A DNA stretch of 64,000 bases from Heterotrichella gracilis (taxonomy: Eukaryota; Sar; Xanthophyceae; Tribonematales; Xanthonemataceae), in NCBI GenBank assembly GCA_032358255.1, contig JAULBX010002224.1, positions 310,001 through 374,000 of the forward strand. Direction: 5' to 3'. The translations under genes were made by a program, and so were the position numbers. Under the pieces are notes generated by a model that searched no databases, was not told where the DNA came from, and saw nothing but the letters and a program-made list of their open reading frames with translations. The first letter of the stretch is position 1; every line of letters begins with the position of its first letter. Of the stretch, positions 29,362 to 41,916 are shown piece after piece.

Positions 29362-30799
29362 ATGGCAGCCCTTACCCAGTCCACCTTCCTGCGCTCCAGC
29401 ACCACTTTCCTGGGTGCCAAGAAGGTGTCCGCCACCAGCAATGGCGCAAGGGTGGTCGCCAAGGCCGGAAACTGGCTGCCAGGCTCCGACACCCCAGCAT
29501 ACTTGGAGAGCGTGCCTGGGTATGCAACCACCCATCCTACAACCTACTCCCTGACTCGGCTGCCCTTGGCGTATCCAGGGTTATCCTGAAGCCTGTCTCC
29601 CAACCTGGACGACGTACCCATATCTACACCTCAGTATTACTGCGCCGTACTGCCTTTTATCTAATCGAGTGCACTTAATGTCCTATCCGCCCACCTTGGC
29701 TGCCTCTTGGCTGCGCACAATTTTCATGCTTCCCTCGACCCTAACCACCCCTTGTGTGCCTTTGTTCCAACAGATCATTCGGCTTCGACCCCCTCAAGCT
29801 GGCAGAGAAGCCCGAGAACCTGCAGCGCTACCAGGAGGCTGAGCTGGTGCACTGCCGCTGGGCAATGCTCGGCGCCGCTGGCGTCATCGCCGTGGAGGTG
29901 CTTGGTCTGGGCGACTGGGCCTCCGCACCCCTCTGGGTAAGGCCCAAGTGCACTGCAACATACACTAGGAACTAATTGCCTGTGCACTGCAAACGGCCTT
30001 AATATGGGCTTGCAGAAGCTTTTCAGGGCCCAAGCTTAGTTTCCAAAGGCACAGAACCTGACTCAGCTGTGATAGTGGGCAGTTGATGACTTGCATGCCT
30101 GGAGCACTGCAGGTTGTGCATGTACACCTGTCAACCATTCCATAGGACTGACCTGTGTGTACATTCCTGCAGGCTGTGAACGGTGGCAACGCCACCTGGT
30201 TCGGCATCCCCATCCCCTTCGACATCACCACACTGGTCGGCATTGTAAGTCTTGCACGCAGTTGTTCACCTTCAATATTGGTTTGGCTGTAGTTCAGCAC
30301 TACACATGTTGCTCACCTTCAGCCATTGTTTAGTCTTCACCTGTTCTTGCCCACCATTCACTTGCAGCAATGGGCTTCACTGTTGTACTACCATCCGTCC
30401 TTTGGGCCATAACCACACAGTACTAGTACCTAGTAGACAGCCCGACACTGTGGGGGCACCAACCCGGAAATTCACCCGACCCCTGCCCCCCCACCCCTGC
30501 AGGAGGCCGTCATGATCGCCGCCGCCGAGGCCCAGCGCGCCAACGAGGCCGACCCCGAGAAGCGCAAGTACCCCGGCGGCGCCTTCGACCCCCTGGGCTT
30601 CTCTAAGGACCCCAAGTCCCTGGAGTCATACAAGCTCAAGGAGATCAAGAACGGGCGCCTGGCCATGCTGGCCTGCGTGGGCTTCCTGGGCCAGTACAGC
30701 GCCACCGGCAAGACTGTCCTGGGCGCCCTGGGCGAGCACCTTGCCGACCCTGCCAAGAACAACTTCGCCACCAACGGCGTGTCCGTCCCATGGTTCTAA
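29362..30799 (+). CDS. LHCA1: LHCI chlorophyll a/b-binding protein, LHCA1-like
   Basis: This photosystem I antenna protein sits in the thylakoid membrane. Exons: 29362-29519, 29774-29936, 30173-30244, 30503-30799, all in phase, 229 residues. A ~34-residue Ser/Thr/Ala-rich transit peptide is followed by [14 protein letters not shown], the hallmark mature start of Lhca1-type proteins. Helix B has [16 protein letters not shown]. The linker [20 protein letters not shown] and the helix C to A segment [12 protein letters not shown] follow the Lhca1 pattern. Helix A has [11 protein letters not shown] and the C-terminus is [12 protein letters not shown]. The fourth exon shows strong third-position GC bias, as in highly expressed algal genes. 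Family certain; LHCA1 assignment likely from overall resemblance. Confidence 0.93.
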
Positions 30800-32219
30800 A
30801 TTAACTGCCCATTTTTACCACAGGCGCTGTGTTTTGCCTGCAACCTGGCAGGCGTTTTTAGTGTAGCGCGTTGGATTCTTCAGAGGTGTGGACGTGCAGC
30901 TCTTGATTTATTCCTAGACTGCAATGGACGAGTGGAATGCCCAGGGCCTGGATGACCTGGTACATGCTGAATGGCAAACACTAGGGCTTTATGCGCCAGA
31001 TGTAGCAGCAGCATACCAGCAGTGTAGTGAACCCTCGAAAAGGCACCAGTGTGCAGCGTGCAAGCTGGCTTGTCACAACGGGTCTCTGTTGTATGGGGCC
31101 AACACATGTACCATAGATGTTGCCTCTTTAATACTGCTGATGTATTCATATTCTATTTTTCTCCTATACACAACCGTGCAGTTTACGGTACTGCACCTGG
31201 TCCAGCTGTAACCACAAAGTGAAACACTTGATGTACAAGTGTGCTCGTCAAGGTCATGGCATGGCATTGCCTGGCAGTGCCGTTGTCTCATTGTCCACGG
31301 TGGCTTATCTCTCGTTGTCCTGGAAAATCCAGAAATGACGATACAGCATGGCTATGATCACTCTCAAGACAGATGGATGGCAATGGCATCCACTTGCATT
31401 TGGCAGCTCAGACTTTAGATAAACTTGCCTGGTGGTTAGCACTACAGGGAAAGAAGAAACGGCATGGGACTCTGGTGTGCGGCCGTACTTGATCATCAAA
31501 ATTACAAAGCCAATAAAAACAGGGTGCCTTAGGCTATTTGCTGTTAAAAAATATAATAAACAGCGCCTGCCTTGATTGTGACAAAATTGCTACCAGAAGC
31601 CACATCCTATAATGAACGCGTTGATGGTTCCATGTCTGCCAGATGCTGAATATGCACCCCTGAACTATCCATATCACCCCGATATACCGTGATACCCCGG
31701 TACCCGTTAAATTTATCCAATGCAATTGACATAGAAATACTATTTCTAGTAAAGAGGGCTAGTCCCAAAAGTGCTGTCAGCCGGCCACCACAGCTAACCT
31801 AGCCGGGCTAGTTTGTGCTCTAATGCATGTGTGCATGCCCGTACAGTCTACATGCACGTACATGGTTTCAACAGTTCCTCAGGGCAAGCTAGGTTGTGAG
31901 AAGGACTGATCGCGACGCCTAATTACGGGTCCACAGGTGCAGGCTAAAAGCGTTCTTTGATTCCATGTGCTTGTACCATCTTTGCCACTTGCTTGCGCTG
32001 GATGCTTGGCTGTAAGCTGAGCGGCATGCATTGGGGTGCTGGTGTTGGCCCCAGCCAGGCTGGAGGATGCTTGCATCCGTGTACATGTGCCGCTGTATGA
32101 ATCTTTGGTGCCTGATGGATCCTTGCATCGGTGTGTCGCTGGCATTTACGTCCGCTCACATAGGTTGGCCAGCGCTGCTGCGCAGCTGAACCAGTTGTAG
32201 ATCTGATTTCTACAACCTG
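30800..32219. other. tail-to-tail intergenic region, no gene seen
   Basis: The 1.4 kb between the 3' ends of the LHCA1-like and DcpS genes holds only short unsupported frames. A small inverted repeat (GTTGTAGA / TCTACAAC) lies at about 32189-32213, just beyond the DcpS stop. Confidence 0.55.
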
Positions 32220-34989
32220 TCAGCAAGCCTCCTTGACATCTTGCCTGTGCTGCTTGATTAGCCGATACAACGCATCATTCTCTGCCAGGGAGTATGTGAG
32301 GTTGCAAACAGCATAGTAATCATCCCTGATGATCGAGATGTTGCCTGCGGAGTGCCAAGCAAACTTCAAGTGACGCACAACATGGCCACACAAGCACAAT
32401 TTGTTTCGTCACACTGCCAGCATTATTTAGCTAGCAATGCTTCTTGACTCATTGCTGTGCAGGCGGTCTGCAGCACCAGCGACAGAGACCCAGTCGCAAA
32501 TAAATTGCGCAATGGACCCCTTCACAAATGCACCTCCTCAGCACACGCAGCACTACCAAATGTAAAGAACGCCTGTGCAATGCAAACCACTAGAAGGCAG
32601 TGCATCATCAATTGTGCCGTACCGGTAAGGGCACCCATGACAAGGATAATGAGGAAATATTGCTGTTAACTGCCACATGCAATGGCTATTGCCCCTTACC
32701 AATGACATCATCCAGCAGCACCGCTTTCCCCGCCATGACTCCGCTGCCCTCCAGGTTGGTGTGCGCCACGTGGACATGGAAGTGATAATAGGAGGGCTGG
32801 TAGTGCACATACAGGCGCAGCTGGTCCCCGGACACGCCGTAACGCTGCTGGACCACCTGGCAAAGGGAAAGCAGCAATTTGGTGCTATGCTGTACCAGGG
32901 GTGTGACCTGACCCAGTAGGTCACCACTTGATCAACAAAACGGTATAAGCAGTGCCAGGACCGAGCTGCATAGCGCTGCATGTGCAAGACTGGCGGCTAC
33001 CCTGGCTGCATTGCTTGAATGCATGTTATTAAATGTATTAGGGTGTGCAGCCTTGCAGTAGCTGCAGGTTAAATCAGCCTAGCCTGCCGTGCTAAGATTT
33101 ATGAAAGTCGTGCTGCTTGCGTGCAATCCAAAATTTTAGAGGTGGTGATTCATTGTAAATCCAGGGAGTAAGTCCAGCGAGTGCACAAGCTGCTAACTCC
33201 AGGATATTATCAGGAAGCGGTGCATGCGTACCATCAGGCATGGGGACGGATGAGTGACAAGAAACAGTGACACGTTCACAGCATGGATGTAAACAACCGG
33301 TATGCTTTGTTCCGCAGTCCCTGAGCATACCTCAATGGCTTTGTCTTTGATGTTTTGTAGCAGCGGCAGATGCTCCCTGCGCAGGTCCCTCAGGCTGCGC
33401 ACATCCCGCCTGCATGCCACCACAGGACTGCTTACGCACAAGGCATTAACAGAGCCACTTTCTGCTGCCCACACAACCATGCATTTGCTTGGATCCATGG
33501 CGCAGCGTGTGTTTGCATAGCCTGTGGGAGCCTAATGCAGCCGTGGGAGCTGCATGGTATTTGTAGCCTCAACAGGTTGCAGTAGCGAGTCCGCCTCCAG
33601 GTCCGGTATGGGGCTGGTCTGAGCTGCAATGCAATGCGCAAGTGCCAGCAGATTAACACGCAATCTCAGAGATATGATCATCACCGGTGACAAAATGAGG
33701 TAATTGCCATGTTTCATACCTGTGGCAGATAGCCACGCAGTACAGCTGTTCTAATTGCACCTGATCCTGCAGAGGCACGCTGCTCGTTATACATCTACCG
33801 AGATGTCAATGAATGAGCAAAGCCAGCAATTTATTCACCAAGAAGCATGGAAACCCCAACTGCTGGCAGGAATCTGCCTAAGAGCACAAGTACTCCCTTG
33901 GGCAAATGGCCTTTGCCTGCAGACGCTGCATGCAGGTAGTAGTACTGGTACAACATGATCATTGCAGCACCTACCCATTTCAAGTCAGGGTGCAGCATGA
34001 ATCCTACTTCAGCGTCTGGATCATCAAAAACCAGCCGCTCCACTTCTGCCTGTGTGTTGCAGGATGAGATGAAGTGAGGCAGTCGACTACGGGCATAATG
34101 CGGAAAATTCATCACGTCAGTTTCAGCACCGAAAGCGCATGGCGACTGTACAGGTCACAAGTACTGAGCAGTAAAGTCTATCCAAGGTATTTGTCACAGC
34201 GCCACCATCCACGGCACCACACCTTGCGCTCCAAAATGTTGTATACCCATTGGATGCTGGAGGGTGGCATGGAGAGCACATATGGCAGCGTTATCCTGGC
34301 ATAGTCCTCAGCACTTTCAGTGACCTGCAATGACAAAATGCTCGGTAGGCGTCCAATAACACCTGAGGATGAGCATAATATAATACAAGATGCAACACCA
34401 CTTGTGTGCTTTTGCGCTATGCATGCGCCCACTTGCAGAAAATTACCATGAAGCGCTGTTGGGTTGTGTGCTTGTTGATGTGCTTGTCAGTGGCCGGGTA
34501 GATAAGGTCGATTGTGAGAAGCGAATGCTCCGCTGGTGAAGCGCCTGTGTACTGCACACGGGTGGCTTGTTTTGACACTACTGCAGGCATATTGACAACT
34601 ACGGGTTCAGAGCAAAAGCGAAGCTGGTAATAGGTGGCGGATGCCCGTGTACCTTGGAATAGATATCGTTTTCAAAATCAAGTTGGGTGTGTGCTTCAGA
34701 CAAGAGGCTACTCAAGCTGTCATGGGCAAAATGCCGTCTCGAAAGCAGCACCACGGCGTTATCTGAACTGCCGGTGAACCTGAGAGGTGTTTCAAGTGGT
34801 TGCCTATTTGTGCTGGTTTAATACACGGAGCAAAACGGCATGCACGCAGGCATATTGTGGCAGATGGCAGATGCCACTGTACCTGCCGAGAACCGCCACT
34901 CTCTTCGTCTGTGGATCATCCCCAAGTATTCTATCCAGCTTGAAGTTCCTAAACACCGCGGTGCTGCCTGCGGCCGTCATCATGAACAA
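32220..34989 (-). CDS. DCPS: DcpS-type scavenger mRNA decapping enzyme
   Basis: DcpS hydrolyses the m7GpppN cap left after 3'-5' mRNA decay. Resolved exons: about 34989-34883, 34779-34653, 34551-34447, 34324-34223, 34049-33975, a block ending at 33331, 32856-32700, 32344-32220. The HIT catalytic triad is in SYYHFHVHV. Other family blocks are FENDIYSK, YPATDKH, ITLPYV, SIQWVYNILERK, ERLVFDDPDAEVGFMLHPDLKW and RDVRSLRDLRREHLPLLQN. The third exon was started at 34551 because the spacing between ND-I-Y-S and YPAT-KH then equals the human protein. The stretch between 33975 and about 33420, expected to encode a short helix before RDVRSLRDL, is unresolved: its left border or a small extra exon is unclear. 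The start could be either of two nearby ATGs. Identification very sure. Confidence 0.9.
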
Positions 34990-35446
34990 CTACACTCTGA
35001 AACTAGGGAAGCAACAAAGAGCGGACAATCGCGTGCTCGAATTCGCTTTTTGCAAGAGGGCACTGTAGCCCTGGATAAACATCTGCGAGACGACAGTAAC
35101 AGCGCGCTGTTAAGCGAAGACAGTGGCGCTTATGTTGTACCCACAAGCTCAAATGGGAATTGCTATTTATTTTCTCAGGGGGGCTATCCTGCGCAGCGAG
35201 GAGGTCAAACGCTGAACCTGAGCTGGGAATGTGCACGAAACAGGCTCTTAACGCTGTCTAACGTGCCTTGAAACAGCTTGTGTGTTGACAAGACTGTCGT
35301 TGGGGTGTATTGTCGCTGTCATAGGTGCTTAGCATCGCCTCTGTATAGTTTGGGTCATTCTTACCTCGCTCCTAAACTTGTGCTCCGGAGGCCTGGTGAC
35401 CAACACTGCCTAGTTTCGAACGGGTTTCGTTGAGCGTTGGGCCTTC
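34990..35446. promoter_or_regulatory. divergent upstream region of DcpS and BI-1-like genes
   Basis: The 457 bp between two divergent start codons must contain both promoters. No TATA box or other motif could be assigned with confidence. Confidence 0.5.
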
Positions 35447-37368
35447 ATGCGTCCCAGGATGGCGACTACAACAGGATTGCCTTCCACAGCACAAGGGAAG
35501 GAGGTGAGTTGCGTGTGCACAAGCTGGTGCTGCCCCCTTCAACAACTTCCTTGTTACTGGCGGAGGCGAAAGAACCCAAGTTATTACAAAAAAGTTCACC
35601 TATGCGCCATAGCCGGCAGCATTGCAACTCCCCAAGTTTCCTATTGGTCCTCCGCACACCCATATCTGGAGTTGAACCCAACTACTCAGCCACAGCACCT
35701 GCCAACCACTCTCCTGGCTGTTGCCCACGACACCCAATTTTCATATGCATGCAACTTCATACCTTGGCACAGCTAACCACCTGTCGCCATCCTCCTCAAG
35801 GCTTCTTGAATGCTCTCTCTCTTTGACACTGTGGGTACCACCTTGTTCCTGAAAGGACTGGTTTTCCTGCTGTGGCTATGAGCAGATCTTTGCCCCTTTG
35901 TGCACACCTTTATCAACCCCTCTTGCTATAATACTGACAGTATGTTTTGGGTTTGTGCAGTATGCATATCAGCCCTTCCATGATGCCGAGGATGTCGAGG
36001 CTCAGGAGGCACCTCTGGCACCGAACTTGTCACGCAATGAGAATATGTTGAGGCTGGGGTTTATCAACAAGGTGTACGGCATACTGAGCATGCAGCTGGT
36101 AGCAACAGCCTTAGCAACAGCTGCTATCATGTTCATTCCGCCGGTCCAAGCGTTCGTCCTGGGCAACGCCGCAGTGCAAGTTGTGGGCATGCTGGTACCT
36201 CTTCTGGGTACGTATGGTTTGGCTATGTTTTATGCACAGCAGGGGCAGCGTAGGGCAGTGTATTCACTGGGTGTGGCTGTGAACAGGGTTGATTCCGCTC
36301 TACATCTACCGCCAGAGGCACCCACATAACCTCATCATCCTCGGCGTCTGGGTGAGTGAAGTTCTGCCCTATGCTTTCTCCTCGCAAGCAGGTGTGCAGG
36401 GGAACCCGGACCAACGTTTTGTGCTCTCGTGCAGACTCTCATCTTCTCTATTGGGGTCGGGTCCATATGCACCTTGTACCAACCACTGATTGTCTTGGAA
36501 GCGCTTGCTATCACAGCTGGCATTGTACTGGGTTTGAGTGCCTTCACTTTCCACGCCATGAGGAACGGCAAGGACTTCAGGTCTGGTAACACAAACATGC
36601 TTAAACCTGATATTCAAGCTTGTTTGGCTGAGTGGAACTGTGTCCCTGCCATGCTGGAACCACAGCTCTGACACCCCGCCGTTGTTCTGCTGCAGTGCCC
36701 TGGGCGGTGTCCTGTGGGTATCGCTCTTTTCACTTGTTGTATGGGGCTTCTTCCAGATGTTCTTCCCAGTGGGACCTGTGGGCCAGTAAGTGGAAGCGTT
36801 GATCTATTTCCTATGTCTCAATACTTGTATCTTGCCTATGCTGTGGGCCGTAGTCTTCTTTTGTGTGTGCAACGTGGAATCCCACGTGGTGCTTCACACC
36901 TTGGTTGCCACTGATACTGACACTGTTTCCTTCATTTCCTGCAGGACTATTTATGCACTTGCAGGCACCATCATTTTTGGCCTGTATATTGTGTACGACA
37001 CAGAGAGCCTCGTACAGAGTGAGTTGCTCAACTTTGCTAGCAAGGTACATGTGGTGACGTTTCAGCCCAGACTGAGCAACCTTCAACTTTACCACAGGGT
37101 ACGACTTGGACGACTACATTTGGGCTTCCATCAATCTCTATCTGGTAGGTTCTGCATGTCTCACTTGTTACAGTTGCCTTTACAATGCCTGCTGTTTATG
37201 TACCATCGCCCTGCGTATAAAATCCTGTCTTGTACAAGAAAAGAAAAGAAAACAAACCCCAAAGGCGTGCGTAAGACGGCATAGCAATCACACATTGCTG
37301 TGTCTATTGTACAGGATATCATCAACCTCTTCCTCAAGATCCTTCAGCTGTTGGGCAGGAGGGATTAA
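35447..37368 (+). CDS. Bax inhibitor-1 / Lifeguard (TMBIM) family membrane protein
   Basis: Proteins of this family are seven-helix channels or leak proteins of ER and Golgi membranes that affect calcium content and cell-death signalling. Exons: 35447-35503, 35961-36207, 36287-36351, 36435-36580, 36696-36785, 36945-37018, 37098-37144, 37315-37368, all in phase, 259 residues. After a ~35-residue acidic cytosolic N-terminus (DAEDVEAQEAP), LRLGFINKVYGILSMQLVAT opens helix 1. Further hydrophobic segments follow in exons 2 to 7. The family C-terminal signature is YDLDDYIWASINLYL then DIINLFLKILQLLGRRD. The DTESLVQ loop before it suits the Lifeguard rather than the classical BI-1 subgroup. The first exon is short and chosen because the donor keeps phase; the ATG at 35459 is an alternative start. 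Family sure. Confidence 0.9.
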
Positions 37369-38111
37369 GCATCGTTGGCTTCTGAGCAGTGCAATGCAGC
37401 TCAGTCTATTGGTATAACAACGCAGTGATAGGTCAGCAATGTGGGGTAGGATGGTGGTTCATCCGCTGAATTTATATGATAGAGTGTAGAATGGCGCAAA
37501 ATTTGAACACACATGGCAAAAGACAAGGCCGCAATGGCAAGCGCTTGGGTGGGGGTTATAGCACTAGTGTATGGGGCACTTTCAGAGTAAGTTACACAAC
37601 TCACCAAGGACTATAAGTTTGGCGGCACTGAAGGGGTAGATTTCCTTTGCATGTGCATCTGAGGTGGCTTGGTTAGCTCTGTTTACTTTGCCGTGTGGTG
37701 CGTGCGCAGCCATGGATGTTGGTTGTTCCTCCCCAGCCCAGTTTGTGGTGGGTGGGCGACCTGGGTCCAGTTTGGGGCGTGGTGACGTGTGATGCTACAT
37801 AACCTGCAGCTAGCAGCGCACAACAGGGCTGCGAGTAAGCAACACACAAGAAACTTGCAAGTCATGACATCGGACAAAAACCCTCCGAGGGTTTGCACTC
37901 CAAAATGGTGATACATGATGTTTTACAGGGTTCTGAACGGGGATGTCATATGCATGCATTTGACGCTAGCTGCTCTCGGAGCCTGAGCTAGCTTTTGCTA
38001 AGTCATTTGTTAGTCGCCGCGCAGAGTGGCAACGTATTCTGTTCTGGCGAACTTGTATCAACACCAAGACAAGCACCTTCTCCTTCACATCGTGTGTTAG
38101 CTTGCTCAAAG
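37369..38111. other. intergenic, no gene seen
   Basis: The stretch between the BI-1-like gene and fibrillarin holds no supported exon. It should include the fibrillarin promoter. Confidence 0.5.
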
Positions 38112-40534
38112 ATGTTTAGAGGAGGCCGTGGCGGTGACCGCGGTCGGGGCCGTGGCGGCGGTGGTGGGCGGGGTGGATTCCGTGGTGGTGGCCGTGGTGG
38201 TGGCCGCGATGGTGGGCGTGGTGGAGGCAGAGGCAGGGGTGGTGGCCGTGGCAGGGGAGGCCCTGGTGGCGCACGAGGCGGCGTCAAGAAGTTTGGAATG
38301 GCGGGCGGAGCCAAGGTGGTGGTCGAGCCCCATCGCCACGAGGGCATCTTCATCGCTCGCGGCAAGGAAGACGCGCTCGTCACCAAGAACATGGCGCCAG
38401 GTGCGAAGCATACTGTTACAAGCTACCAGGGTGAAGGTGCCGCACCCACGCACCGCGCGTCGTGTGGTTTGGCAGCGTTAGGCCTCGCCAGCACGCATGC
38501 ATGCATATGCTTAGCTATGCGCCAAGGGTACGGCGGGCTGGCGGCAGGAATCCTTTTTGTACCGTGCGAGACCAGTGTATAGCCTTTTATGGGTGGTGGA
38601 ATTGTCTGCAGCTAATATTGTTCTTCAAGCAGCCAGGAAGTCACTTTGCTCTGGACATGCCTGGCCGTCAGTACCTTGATCTTCTGCAAAAGGACGTTGC
38701 ACACGAACTGTTTGGCGTGCAACTTTACTGAACCTGCACCTGGTTGTACCGTGAAGCACCGTGCGTGCTTTTGCAAACCTGTGGGCTTGGGGATGTTCGT
38801 GGTTCACAGCCCAGCTTGGTATCTAGGGTAACCCTGCTAGGGGCAGCAAGTCAGTCTGTGGCCACACACTGTTCCCCTGCTGTATCTTTAAAAAGTGCCA
38901 GTAACTAGCAGGTGGACGTGACTTACACGGTGCTGTTGTCTGTGCAGGGGAGAGTGTGTACGGTGAGAAGAGGGTGAGCGTGGAGGTTGAGGAAGGGGTG
39001 AAGACCGAGTACAGGGTGTGGAACCCTTTCCGTTCCAAGCTGGCAGCTGCAGTGCTGGCTGGAGTGGACAACATCCACATCAAGCCAGGCGCAAAGGTGA
39101 GCGCAAGGCTGCTACATATGTTTGTGAATCAGGGGCCAGCAGACGACGGTACTATATAGCAGGCTTTGGCACTGAAAGCTTTGTGAGCTGGGTTACACTA
39201 GTAGGCGCAGTACCCCGTGTTTCTTCACAAGGTATAGCAAACAATACGTACCTACTGCCCAATTGGCGTGAGCGGGGGTAGTAACAGCGGATGAGCAGGA
39301 ACCATCTCGCGTCCTGCGCTTGTCGCTCAAATTGTTCTTTGTACTTTACGCCTTGCCCATCTCCACAGCATCTCCACCCTTTCTCTGTCAAACGAATTTC
39401 CAATGCCTCCTGTTTTCCCCCTGTGCAGGTTCTCTACCTGGGTGCTGCCTCAGGAACCTCCGTGTCCCACGTGTCGGACATCGTGGGCCCCACAGGGTCG
39501 GTATACGCAGTCGAGTTCTCGCACCGAAGCGGGCGGGACTTGGTCAACATGGCCAAGAAGCGGCCGAACATCATCCCAATCATCGAGGATGCACGGCACC
39601 CACAAAAGTACAGGTGCGTGCTTATCACAGGGCGGGGTTGAGGTCATCCCGTGCTTGTGCGCAGTGTGATTGCTTCATCTTACAGTACTTGTCATGTTCC
39701 CCCTTGAATGCCCCAGCTACCTCAGTGGGACGGTTTGATGGACATTTGTTGCCTGACTAACAGTACGTGCCAAGCTAATGCTGCACAGTGATACGGCAAC
39801 AGATCATTTTTCAACAGACTACCCACTTTCCACCCTCTTTTCCACAGGATGCTGGTACCCATGGTGGACGTGGTGTTTGCGGATGTGGCACAGCCCGACC
39901 AGGCACGTATCGTGGGCATCAACTCGCAGTACTTCTTGAAGAACGGCGGCAACTTCGTCATCTCCATCAAGGCCTCGTGTATTGACTCCACCGCCCCCCC
40001 CGAGGCTGTGTTTGCCAGGGAGGTCAAGAAGCTGCAGGAGCTGCTGCTCAAGCCCAAGGAGCAGGTGAGGAAACACTTTGAACTGGTCCAGGGTCCTGGC
40101 AGACCAGGGGAGTTGAGTAGCTATGTGCGATGGAATAGTTGCCAGCTGGCTTGCTCTGCTTCACATTTTCCCAATGGGGAAAGGCTGCGTTGCTTGTGTG
40201 TGTAGCGGTGAGTGAGACCTTGCTGAGTGCTAGGCATGCTCTGTACAAAAGCGGTGGTATGAGAACGCATATAGTTATGGGTTAAACGTGCATTCGGTCT
40301 GACTATGGCTGCTGGGTTTAGCGTTGGTGCTCTGATCCAACAACTTTGTCCCTTTGCATGATACTTGTGTCGCCATATGCACACTCCACTATCACCTATC
40401 ACCACTCCACTCATCTCCATTCAACTCCATCCACTTACCCTTTAACCTCTCCACAGGTGACGCTTGAGCCGTACGAGCGCGACCACGCAGTGGTGGTGGG
40501 GGTATACAGGGCGCCTGCCAAGGCCAAGAAGTAG
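38112..40534 (+). CDS. FBL: fibrillarin, box C/D snoRNP 2'-O-methyltransferase
   Basis: Fibrillarin methylates rRNA riboses at sites chosen by box C/D snoRNAs in the nucleolus and is also reported to methylate a glutamine of histone H2A. Exons: 38112-38400, 38948-39096, 39429-39613, 39848-40064, 40457-40534, all in phase, 305 residues. Residues 1-60 form a glycine/arginine-rich domain of RGG repeats, followed by the conserved [25 protein letters not shown]. The methyltransferase fold shows [17 protein letters not shown] (SAM-binding motif I), [15 protein letters not shown], and [15 protein letters not shown] with a catalytic Asp. The end is [16 protein letters not shown]. The length is normal for the family. 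Very sure. Confidence 0.96.
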
Positions 40535-41916
40535 GGGAACCCTAGGGTAGGGTTTTACAGCAGCAAACAGCACGTCAGGGAGATTGCTGGCAGGGGCGAT
40601 GGATTGACACCTTCCATTGACATGACTACTACAGTGCAGTAAATGGAAGATACTAAGGCTGCGAGCCATCTGTTCAGGGCCTTGTGGGAGTTTTTTTTCT
40701 TGGCCTGCAGCAAGCTTTGCCAGGGCGTTGCAGACAGCATCAGCAGTAGAGCAGCCAGTACCAGCAGTATGGATGTCTGCACTGGCAAACATCCAGTAGG
40801 ATTACACGAGTGCGACACTGTCACTCAGAAACGTCACTCGCTTGGATACTTGCAGCCTGTTTTTTGGCAGTGCTAAGGCCGAAGCTTACTTGGAGTTTAT
40901 GTGGCGCTTATGGAATGAGCCAGAACTGCTTAATGAGCCGGCGGATATGCACCTTGCTTATGAGTGTATGGAGCAGCTGGTACACACTCGCGTGCGTGCG
41001 CCTAGCTCTGCTCAGCATTGCAAAACACGCACTTTTTCTCGTTTCACCCGAGTCCCTTGGTTGGTAGGGACTGTGTGATTGCAGTTGCTGCACACATGAT
41101 TTGATCCACAGATTCTTTGTTCGGGTTTGCAACCACCCTTGTCCATTAAACTGTTTAGCTTTTGAGGGGCATAACGATTGAGTGCCCAGCGGTGTCAGCA
41201 TGAGCGCTAGCCGGCTGTGCACAAAAGCCGACACACCAATCTGTAATATTCGATCATTCAGTGCCACTCGGTGAGGCGCTGTTTAGCTGGAGCCCGGCCC
41301 CCCCAAGCTGTTTGACAGCTTTAGTACAATTTTCTGATGAAACAAAGCAACTGCTTGACAAGTGTGTTGCAATTCAGTAATGACAGTGTACCACTGAGTT
41401 GGCACACGAAGAGCTGTCAGCTGCTAACTCCTTTTCTAGTAGTGATGGGCCATTGACACCTTGATGAGATTTAGGCTTGGGAGGTGCATACATCAAAAGA
41501 AGAAAAAATCCAATTACAACCATAGGCCTAACCCTAACCCTAATGTAGGGTCTCTGCGATAAAAAGAAATAATCCAATTGATTTGACCAGCAACATCATG
41601 TTGCAACAGTCAACGCAACGGTGAAGGGGGAACGCCTGGGTTGTTAAGTTCGAAAGTCCCACGTTGAAGCAGCTATAGCTGCAGCACGCATAACGGCGAG
41701 TGGGCACACCTCACCGCACAGTGGCTTTGCGTTTTGCACCAAGGTTTTCGTGTTTGCGCTTAGCATGCATGCATATGCGATTCACGAGACCTGCCTTGCT
41801 TCATCCCCTTAGGTACCAAGCTCGTGTGCACATGGAACTTGTCTGCTAGTTATCTCTTGATAGAAGCGCCCTGTAGGCGGCCTCACTCAATACACGCGTG
41901 TGTACCACGTTTGGCA
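40535..41916. other. intergenic, one weak coding-like remnant
   Basis: No gene could be modelled. A plus-strand stretch at about 40874-41000 reads AEAYLEFMWRLWNEPELLNE and on, after an acceptor-like TTTTTTGGCAG. It has no partner exon, so it may be a relic. Telomere-like CCTAACCCTAACCC lies at 41527-41540. Confidence 0.4.

Noticed and set aside
30924-31211. Plus-strand 95-codon frame downstream of LHCA1
   Set aside because: Lies in the expected 3' UTR and beyond; ends in a low-quality hydrophobic stretch with no family resemblance.
34552-34652. A 29-nt mini-intron or frameshift in DcpS after the FENDIYSK exon
   Set aside because: Using the acceptor just before 34551 gives a normal ~100-nt intron, correct phase and the same block spacing as human DcpS.
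38003-38392. Proline-rich minus-strand frame at the fibrillarin start
   Set aside because: It is the antisense of the RGG-repeat exon, which creates open Pro/Arg frames automatically.
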